The notes under the pieces were generated by a model. It saw only the letters and a program-made list of their open reading frames with translations, was not told the DNA's origin and did not search any database. A stretch of DNA of 64,000 nucleotides, from positions 701,001 to 765,000 of the forward strand of contig JAVHZZ010000008.1 in assembly GCA_036250195.1 (NCBI GenBank), in the 5' to 3' direction. Made by a program: the position numbers and the translations under genes. Below are positions 62,901 through 64,000 of this stretch, piece by piece; position 1 is the stretch's first letter, and each line of letters opens with the position of its first letter. This DNA comes from Mixophyes australis. Taxonomy: Eukaryota; Chordata; Amphibia; Anura; Limnodynastidae.

Positions 62901-63598
62901 GTGCTCACAGATTAAACTTGGGTTCATGCCCCCAATGTGGGTGTATGTTGTTCTGTTCCCTGACAAGCAAAGTGCAACAATCACAAAGTAAGAGGCAGCG
63001 GCTATGATGTAAGATGATGTCACACAACGCTGCATAAATTATTATTATGAGCGGGTATTTCTATAGCGCCGGCTTACTCCGCAGCACTTTACAATCAGGA
63101 GGAAACATTGTAATAAAACAAGACTTAGTATTAACAGACAGACAAAGCGGTAAGAGGGCGCTGCTCAGAAGCTTACAAGAAATGACCTCTCTCTATGTCC
63201 CCAGCTCCTCTCAGCAGCACATTGCTGTACAACGTATTAGATTTTCCGGCTGGGACCCTTACTGTCGGCTCTGTCACTGCGGAGGATGAGGAAGAGCTGA
63301 AACATTACAGAGGTTACAGTAATGATCCCTGGGACAAGCTGTATAAAAAGGTAATTATTACCATGATACAGGTGAGGTATCTTATATCATTATATGTAAT
63401 GTGCCATGGCTCTCTTCCGCCACCTACTGGTCACTCTATGTGAATGCTCCTCTGTCACTATCTCTGCAGGCTGTGGAAGGAGGGGTGGGTCTCCCCCTGT
63501 CTGTTCAGTGTGCGTCGCTCCCCCACCAGGACGAGCTCTGTCTGCGCCTCATGAAGGAGATCCAGACCCTCAGCAGCCATCATAAGAAGAGACGATAA
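18921..63598 (+). CDS. faah: Fatty-acid amide hydrolase (FAAH1/VDHAP-type), 15 exons
   Basis: Predicted to be a membrane-bound serine hydrolase of the amidase-signature family that cleaves fatty-acid amides such as anandamide and oleamide on internal membranes. The 15 exons total 1758 bases (585 residues, human FAAH about 579), all introns GT-AG. Residues about 18-33 form the N-terminal membrane helix, followed by a basic stretch. The catalytic triad is Lys148 (GVPISIKE), Ser223 (AGSSGGEGA) and Ser247 (GTDIGGS), equivalent to 142, 217 and 241 of mammalian FAAH. The membrane-cap region is about 410-430. The mammalian proline-rich PPLPF segment reads PPIYF here. No stop or frameshift was seen. 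SIKENVGY and STCGLVQ also recall the chicken vitamin D3 hydroxylase-associated protein, so orthologue versus close paralogue is open. FAAH2 is excluded by length and exon pattern. Confidence 0.93.
19128..19880. other. Intron 1, first part
   Basis: No gene seen. A 9-bp microsatellite (acatatatc, about 7 copies) lies at 19637-19697. Confidence 0.6.
19885..20135 (+). mobile_element. LINE/SINE 3' tail of L2-like type
   Basis: Ends in the conserved ggtatggaatctgtggtgcc, ttataaataaataaat and a (taa)n run, the usual 3' end of an abundant tetrapod L2-type retroposon. The 5' end is truncated at an undetermined point. Confidence 0.6.
20136..20659. other. Intron 1, between retroposon tail and minisatellite
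   Basis: A (ta)n run lies near 20320-20338. The rest has no recognised feature. Confidence 0.5.
20660..22492. repeat. 36-bp minisatellite, about 51 copies, E-box in most units
   Basis: The unit is acgtgtctgtgtgtgggagc followed by tgacaccatatataac, repeated head to tail. The main variants are gctgac/gctgcc and ccatata/ccgtata/ccttata. Most unit junctions contain CACGTG; a minority read acatgtg, acacatg or ataggtg. The period is a multiple of three, which produces spurious open frames of up to 624 residues. It lies in faah intron 1. Confidence 0.95.
22493..23285. other. Intron 1, last part
   Basis: Between about 22615 and 22900 a degenerate repeat of catgccatcactgtgccc type (a known style of MITE interior) gives spurious open frames. 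A (atc)n retroposon tail is at about 23020-23035. The final stretch before exon 2 looks like ordinary intron. Confidence 0.5.
23286..23399 (+). CDS. faah: faah exon 2 (residues 70-107)
   Basis: Acceptor cttccag, donor gtgcag, phase 0 to 0. Encodes NPGMDGGNILSLTLLELIEK and the following SPESVLYSYAEK, matching the start of the FAAH catalytic fold. Confidence 0.93.
23400..24325. other. Intron 2
   Basis: No gene, RNA or repeat recognised. Short open frames only. Confidence 0.6.
24326..24466 (+). CDS. faah: faah exon 3 (residues 108-154), catalytic Lys
   Basis: Acceptor ctcatag, donor gtaatt, phase 0 to 0. Ends with GPLYGVPISIKENVGYQ; the Lys (residue 148) is the base of the Ser-Ser-Lys triad. 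Confidence 0.95.
24752..24885 (+). CDS. faah: faah exon 4 (residues 155-199)
   Basis: Acceptor ttttcag, donor gtgaat. Encodes GHPSTCGLVQYLDELEKEDS and then QGAVVFAKTNVPQALL. It ends after two bases of a codon completed by exon 5 (Cys). Confidence 0.93.
24886..26098. other. Intron 4
   Basis: Contains a (ta)n microsatellite at about 25191-25229. The open frame at 25331-25582 and the rest show no similarity I recognise. Confidence 0.6.
26099..26305 (+). CDS. faah: faah exon 5 (residues 199-268), amidase signature with both serines
   Basis: Acceptor tactag, donor gtgagc. Encodes YETSNPIYG, then GSSGGEGALIGGGGSVLGIG and TDIGGSIRLPSSFCGIAGFK. These hold Ser223 and nucleophile Ser247. It ends after two bases of a Ser codon. 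Confidence 0.96.
26345..26922 (-). mobile_element. ERV LTR, left copy (3' LTR of the provirus)
   Basis: Starts tgtataagatttttctt and ends actttgaca. Nearly identical over its length to the right copy, with scattered substitutions and small indels. The minus-strand aataaa in the A-rich part near 26415 may be its polyadenylation signal. Confidence 0.88.
28900..31100 (-). pseudogene. Degraded retroviral pol (RT end, RNase H, integrase)
   Basis: On the minus strand, the RNase H block is recognisable around 30300-30430 by the Ala-Glu-Leu helix and the following Tyr-Thr-Asp-Ser strand. Near 30080-30120 comes the Gly-Asn-x-x-Ala-Asp turn. The integrase end precedes 28960. Stops and frame changes occur throughout. 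It cannot encode an enzyme. Confidence 0.7.
33706..33880. mobile_element. Near-perfect palindromic MITE, Harbinger-like
   Basis: The 175 bases form two arms of about 79 bases that are reverse complements with a single mismatch (gttgcc against gttggc), around a short centre at about 33792. Ends gggctagatttac. The flanking taa on both sides (33703-33705 and 33881-33883) fits the 3-bp TWA duplication of PIF/Harbinger elements. Inserted in the retrovirus. Confidence 0.88.
34207..35305. mobile_element. hAT-type element, target duplication cccatagg
   Basis: Ends cagtgccgtaactag and cagagccgtaactag (other strand) form inverted repeats. Identical 8-mers cccatagg flank it at 34199-34206 and 35306-35313. 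It contains a (ta)n(ca)n microsatellite at about 34360-34404 and a large palindrome at about 35085-35195 built around ggaacgcatgtgcgttcc. No transposase. It inserted close to the 5' LTR of the retrovirus. Confidence 0.9.
35330..35957 (-). mobile_element. ERV LTR, right copy (5' LTR of the provirus)
   Basis: Matches 26345-26922 but carries an extra ~38-base block (35690-35727) ending in (gat)n, absent from the other LTR. It ends cttcgaca before the gtat duplication and a TA microsatellite (35958-35990). Confidence 0.88.
35962..37599. other. Intron 5, unclassified repeat-like sequence
   Basis: A (ta)n run at the start. The rest may include an LTR-like unit (tgttatattcg at 36103 to ctattaca at 37245), but no target duplication supports it. 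No gene recognised. Confidence 0.35.
37600..39450 (-). mobile_element. Fragment related to the nearby endogenous retrovirus
   Basis: gataaagaaattaaatg and the following ~250 bases at 37610-37870 match 32635-32865 of the retrovirus at clear but diverged similarity, in the same orientation. Sequence beyond 38890 may continue the match weakly. A solo LTR (38144-38884) splits it. No LTR of its own was identified. Confidence 0.6.
38144..38884. mobile_element. Solo LTR, TGTTAGG...GTAACA, target duplication gtttc
   Basis: 741 bp, TG to CA, with gtttc on both sides (38139-38143 and 38885-38889). Contains actcggagtctactccg, distantly like the cggagtcta block of the TGTCACG family. Confidence 0.9.
39451..40924. 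other. Intron 5, no gene recognised
   Basis: At 39584 cagggctgccattggggg looks like a hAT-type left end without a partner. G runs lie near 39596 and 40907. The open frame at 40193-40402 has no known similarity. Confidence 0.4.
40925..43968 (+). mobile_element. CR1-like LINE, 5'-truncated, internally deleted
   Basis: The 5' part (41079-41735) is an APE endonuclease domain: LANARSLTGKMGELE, ITESWWDDTH, RGGGVCLYI and SDHNMVSFE. The usual Gly-Asp-Phe-Asn is mutated. Next come RT motifs at 42390-42966: TPGPDGIHPRVL, YRPVSLTSILGKLLE, HGFVRDRSCQTNL and YLDFAKAFDTVPHKRL. The sequence then jumps from VLSGVK to a later region (about 42960-42975), losing the block with the catalytic Tyr-x-Asp-Asp. The C-terminal part follows at 43228-43653 (LVRPHLEYAVQFWAP). 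The 3' tail at 43890-43968 (gttgaacttgatggactggt, caacctcatcaactatg) is characteristic. It ends about 70 bases before exon 6 and cannot mobilise. Confidence 0.9.
44038..44078 (+). CDS. faah: faah exon 6 (micro-exon, residues 268-282)
   Basis: Only 41 bases. Acceptor ttttgcag, donor gtaatg. Completes the Ser codon from exon 5 and encodes LRGVRLCVDGMTA plus the first base of a Val codon. Length and phase are exactly what is needed to join exons 5 and 7 without a gap relative to human FAAH. Confidence 0.88.
44079..44640 (+). repeat. Degenerate tandem repeat of splice-acceptor-like units in intron 6
   Basis: About ten imperfect 40-60-bp units of the form catttattgtgtgtctgtta, ttcagtgacagtaatggggt, ataagaggta. 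Exact ctgttatttcag sits at 44361-44372 and 44494-44505, with one-base variants ending at 44461 and others. The real acceptor of exon 7 ends in the same 21 bases as the copy ending at 44372. Confidence 0.8.
44637..45401. mobile_element. MITE-like element ending just before exon 7
   Basis: Ends gggcctgattcat and gggtctgattcat (other strand) are inverted repeats. GC-rich gcgc/tgcgtgcg subterminal blocks lie at both sides. Similar in style to Harbinger-type MITEs, but no clean 3-bp duplication was found. Confidence 0.6.
45427..45551 (+). CDS. faah: faah exon 7 (residues 282-323)
   Basis: Acceptor ttatttcag, donor gtaatg. Encodes LGPMARDVDSLVLSMKALWC and ELFRLDPNVPPIYFNEE, strongly FAAH-like. The proline-rich segment PPLPF of mammals is PPIYF (residues 316-320). 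Confidence 0.95.
45787..45912 (+). CDS. faah: faah exon 8 (residues 324-365)
   Basis: Acceptor ccatag, donor gtgaga, phase 0 to 0. Encodes IYSSTKPLRIGYYEEDGYF and MRRVLLETKQLLEDSGHK. Confidence 0.96.
46727..46821 (+). CDS. faah: faah exon 9 (residues 366-397)
   Basis: Acceptor gttcag, donor gtaagt. Encodes LIPFSPPHVDYVNGLFWKQL and FGDGGMTLQDK, then two bases of a Phe codon. Confidence 0.92.
46860..46980 (+). mobile_element. L2-like retroposon 3' tail
   Basis: gtacggtgctatggaaccct, ggcggcaccttataaataaa and a (ata)n tail: the same 3' end type as at 20040-20135. Confidence 0.6.
47345..47545 (-). pseudogene. Penelope-like reverse transcriptase fragment
   Basis: On the minus strand the frame reads WFLVTADIKSLYTCIPHKDG, then LRAFRYFLDK and a stop. 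The (D)(V/I)xSLYTxIPHxxG block is the first catalytic-Asp motif of Penelope-like element RTs. Only this short segment is recognisable. The surrounding 47230-48370 is probably debris of the same or similar elements. Confidence 0.7.
47770..47852 (+). ncRNA. 5S-rRNA-like fragment (pseudogene or SINE head)
   Basis: gagaagctaagcaatgatag resembles the A-box region of 5S rRNA, and ggatgggagaccattgggg resembles its C-box; they are spaced about as in the gene. The first part of 5S is poorly preserved and the 3' end is missing. It is not a functional 5S gene; a 5S-derived SINE is possible. Confidence 0.6.
48111..48155 (+). other. Degenerate hammerhead-ribozyme-like motif
   Basis: ttgatataggctccaggggagctgaaacgcg has the layout of a hammerhead core (CUGAUGA, stem II, GAAAC): ggctcc can pair with ggagct and GAAAC follows. 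The CUGAUGA part is degenerate. Penelope-like elements are known to carry such motifs, and RT debris lies nearby. Confidence 0.35.
48156..49009. other. Intron 9, last part
   Basis: AT-rich. The start (to about 48370) is probably the rest of the Penelope-like tail. Nothing else recognised. Confidence 0.45.
49010..49109 (+). CDS. faah: faah exon 10 (residues 397-430)
   Basis: Acceptor ctaatag, donor gtaagt. Encodes KNNIVDPNLQEGVLLC and MVKRILSFILRPI, corresponding to the amphipathic membrane-cap region of FAAH. Confidence 0.9.
49435..50025. repeat. About 148-bp tandem repeat, four copies
   Basis: Each unit contains gacaggggcagtgacat, ggaggcagcaggaagccaca and cagagtatatcaggag. The last unit is the most diverged. 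It lies in intron 10. Confidence 0.9.
50322..50365 (+). CDS. faah: faah exon 11 (residues 431-445)
   Basis: 44 bases. Acceptor tttccag, donor gtaagg. Encodes YPRIANAVYAAIGA and two bases of an Arg codon. Matches the PRLxAFL segment of mammalian FAAH. Confidence 0.87.
50738..50948. repeat. Tandem duplication, about 104-bp unit
   Basis: Two copies of tataatgtcagtaacagag to gggaagcagaatacagaatg, differing at few bases. Related shorter gtgatattagaggaca units recur up to 51120 and again after the hAT insertion (55045-55160). Confidence 0.85.
52385..52868. mobile_element. Retroposon/MITE-like insert with tagagagcttacattctaa block
   Basis: Begins with an (att)n run and gtaaggcaccacagtgctc, and continues with agagcttacattctaaaggg. 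Transposase similarity stops before it and resumes after it. Related sequence occurs at 56290-56790 and 63035-63190. Exact ends were not fixed. Confidence 0.6.
53965..54770 (+). repeat. About 118-bp tandem repeat inside the hAT element
   Basis: About seven copies of ccaagactgccagccctatt, atttcagcaatgaca, agcaatggagctctcctctt, acctatataacac. It occupies the 3' part of the element after the transposase remnant. Confidence 0.9.
55379..56068. mobile_element. Serial-hairpin element (MITE-like), target duplication tat
   Basis: Ends ggggtctatttat on both strands; tat on both sides (55376-55378, 56069-56071). Hairpins inside, by position: 55416-55453 (17-bp perfect arms), 55474-55519 (18 bp), 55528-55569 (11 bp), 55622-55657 (16 bp, one mismatch), 55662-55687 (7 bp), 55696-55717 (7 bp), 55724-55765 (20 bp perfect, 2-base loop), 55780-55835 (12 bp), 55881-55928 (imperfect), 55944-55970 (12 bp, one mismatch), 56004-56037 (15 bp perfect). 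No coding capacity. Lies in intron 11. Confidence 0.82.
56191..56230 (+). CDS. faah: faah exon 12 (micro-exon, residues 445-458)
   Basis: 40 bases. Acceptor ctgtccag, donor gtagga. Encodes (R)SVRDHWKDQISQQ, matching the helix after the membrane cap. The phases of exons 11 and 13 require exactly this length. Confidence 0.85.
56290..56790. mobile_element. Retroposon/MITE-like repeat related to 52385-52868
   Basis: (ata)n start, agtgccgcacatg, then gagcttacatcctacaggga and ttggagagtagaggctaat blocks in the same order as the insert at 52385. Confidence 0.6.
56791..58027. other. Intron 12, first part: repeat debris
   Basis: 57068-57240 matches 60640-60840 in inverted orientation (gaggtaaaacgcgttgt, cggtaaacttatgctggca). 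At 57425-57800 aagctacttaaggtgttaaa occurs twice, part of an unclassified repeat. No gene. Confidence 0.5.
58033..58579 (+). mobile_element. Solo LTR, TGTCATA...GTTACA, target duplication ggcta
   Basis: 547 bp, TG to CA, identical ggcta on both sides (58028-58032 and 58580-58584). Contains an internal 20-base direct repeat (tcctggattctgatttagt) near 58307-58340 and a palindrome gctctgacactgcagcagtg near 58148. Confidence 0.9.
58585..59403. other. Penelope-like/retroposon debris
   Basis: 58862-58957 has ctgatga and, after an inserted (atc)n plus atttatttatatagcgtcaa tail, gagtcatgaaacgcg: a hammerhead-like motif split by a retroposon tail. The remainder is AT-rich with no gene. Confidence 0.4.
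59409..60212 (+). mobile_element. Solo LTR, TGTCACG...GTGACA, target duplication attgt
   Basis: 804 bp, identical attgt flanks (59404-59408 and 60213-60217). Shares gcggagtctaacgc and cagggacccccgcaa with the LTRs at 12464 and 60276. Contains a diverged tandem duplication of ggcaggta..tacc..gacgtg near 59695-59905. Confidence 0.92.
60276..60535 (+). mobile_element. Short solo LTR, TGTCACG...CTGACA, target duplication ttgat
   Basis: 260 bp, identical ttgat flanks (60271-60275 and 60536-60540). Same family as 12464-13107 but lacks most of the middle. Only 63 bases separate it from the LTR at 59409-60212. Confidence 0.92.
60541..61357. other. Intron 12, last part
   Basis: 60640-60840 is the inverted partner of 57068-57240. 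The remainder to exon 13 is AT-rich with nothing recognised. Confidence 0.5.
61358..61466 (+). CDS. faah: faah exon 13 (residues 459-495)
   Basis: Acceptor ccttcag, donor gtatat. Encodes EYQAEFLSEWRKLNLDVVLC and PMLGPAFNTGYPGRLL, a conserved FAAH segment. Ends one base into an Ala codon. Confidence 0.95.
61510..61790. repeat. Decayed MITE-like unit with short tandem repeats
   Basis: caggggtgtaaccagacat at 61519 and gtagccgcacccct near 61766 look like decayed hAT-type ends, without a clear duplication. Inside, catctgcacatgatggggcg-type units of about 21-24 bases repeat about five times (61605-61725). Confidence 0.45.
61791..62139. other. Intron 13, no feature seen
   Basis: Nothing recognised. 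Confidence 0.5.
62140..62545. repeat. 20-bp tandem repeat, duplicated as a block
   Basis: cctcacatgcccacatataa repeats about eight times at 62166-62320. The whole block with its flanks (cactgcccaccagatagccc ... cagtgtgcccatataaccag) is repeated about 230 bases further on. Confidence 0.92.
62546..63034. other. Intron 13, no gene recognised
   Basis: Short open frames only; nothing recognised. Confidence 0.5.
63035..63190. mobile_element. Retroposon-like repeat ending near exon 14
   Basis: (att)n, tctatagcgccggcttactc, cagcactttacaatcagg and agcttacaagaaatga: same family as 52385-52868, here truncated. Confidence 0.6.
63205..63350 (+). CDS. faah: faah exon 14 (residues 495-543)
   Basis: Acceptor tccccag, donor gtaatt. 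Encodes LLYNVLDFPAGTLTVGSVTA, then EDEEELKHYRGYSNDPWDKL, matching the conserved FAAH C-terminal core. Confidence 0.96.
63470..63598 (+). CDS. faah: faah exon 15 (residues 544-585 and stop)
   Basis: Acceptor ctctgcag. Encodes GGVGLPLSVQCASLPHQDEL and CLRLMKEIQTL, ending in a basic HHKKRR before TAA at 63596-63598. The short charged tail after the conserved helix differs from mammals. Confidence 0.96.
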   Translation, partial: AVEGGVGLPLSVQCASLPHQDELCLRLMKEIQTLSSHHKKRR

Positions 63599-64000
63599 GA
63601 AAAGACCCCGTTCAGCTCATTGGCAGCTAAAGGGTTAATGTACCACCATCCTCAGAGTGGAACATTTATGGAGATTATTATAAACATATTTCAGCTCTTG
63701 TCATTTTGCATCTTTATAGCATAAGAGAAACTTAGATAAATCCCCTCCGCACCGGATATCCACGTTACAAAATAACTCTTTGTAGCTGGATTTTAGGGCT
63801 CACCCTTACACACCATAATATACTTGTAGAACAAGAGGGATGAAATGGGGCACTTTGTACTTTATAAAGCGACACATATTAAAATTTGCAATTTTTATTT
63901 CCTTATTATTAAAGTAATTATTTTTTTGATCCCTGGTCTATAAAATTAGCTGAATACTCTATGTACACTATGTGCAAGAAATATGCAAATATGTAGGAAA
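63599..64000 (+). promoter_or_regulatory. faah 3' UTR with candidate polyadenylation signals
   Basis: No AATAAA is seen in this stretch. ATTAAA occurs at 63878-63883 and 63908-63913 and could serve. The window ends before a downstream element can be judged. Confidence 0.4.

Noticed and set aside
1..64000. tRNA genes
   Set aside because: No cloverleaf with the usual TGGCNNAGTGG and GGTTCGANTCC blocks was noticed on either strand by eye; a tRNAscan-SE run would be decisive.

Overview
The window is vertebrate nuclear DNA, most likely from a frog (Anura). It carries one recognisable host gene: a complete 15-exon fatty-acid amide hydrolase gene (faah or a close vitamin-D3-hydroxylase-associated-protein-like paralogue) on the + strand. 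Its start codon is at 18921 and its stop codon ends at 63598. Every intron is GT-AG, all phases agree, and the exons sum to 1758 bases (585 residues). The catalytic Lys-Ser-Ser triad is present. The organism call is an inference from the mix of repeats (CR1 LINE tail, hAT MITEs, tyrosine-recombinase/SGNH elements, Penelope-like remnants); the species cannot be named.

Positions 1-18443 hold no host gene I can recognise, only layered transposons. An hAT-type element (373-5429, 8-bp target duplication gctgtagc) was invaded by a second hAT-type element (1066-4936, duplication gaggaagg). The core of the second is about 109 copies of a 30-bp satellite. After a hAT MITE (5766-6071) and LTR-like debris come a minus-strand tyrosine-recombinase/SGNH element (about 10790-13400) split by a solo LTR, and a ZBED-like hAT transposase (14567-17417) split by a 1.76-kb solo LTR with its own 79-bp tandem array. 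The proximal promoter region is 18444-18920.

The gene is large because of its introns. Intron 1 holds a 36-bp minisatellite of about 51 copies, most carrying the E-box CACGTG. Intron 5 (17.7 kb) holds a minus-strand endogenous retrovirus with paired LTRs (26345-35957), itself hit by a palindromic MITE and a hAT element. It also holds a solo LTR, a related retroviral fragment and a CR1 LINE ending about 70 bp before the 41-bp exon 6. Intron 6 is a tandem array of decoy 3' splice sites plus a MITE ending about 25 bp before exon 7. Intron 9 has Penelope-like reverse transcriptase, a 5S-rRNA-like piece and a hammerhead-like motif. Intron 11 has a near-complete hAT element (51121-55013) and an unusual 690-bp element built almost entirely of consecutive hairpins (55379-56068). 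Intron 12 has three more solo LTRs in Penelope-like debris.

Exon boundaries were read by eye from protein similarity and splice consensus. Transposon boundaries marked with target duplications are directly visible. Family names of older repeats and copy counts are by-eye estimates.
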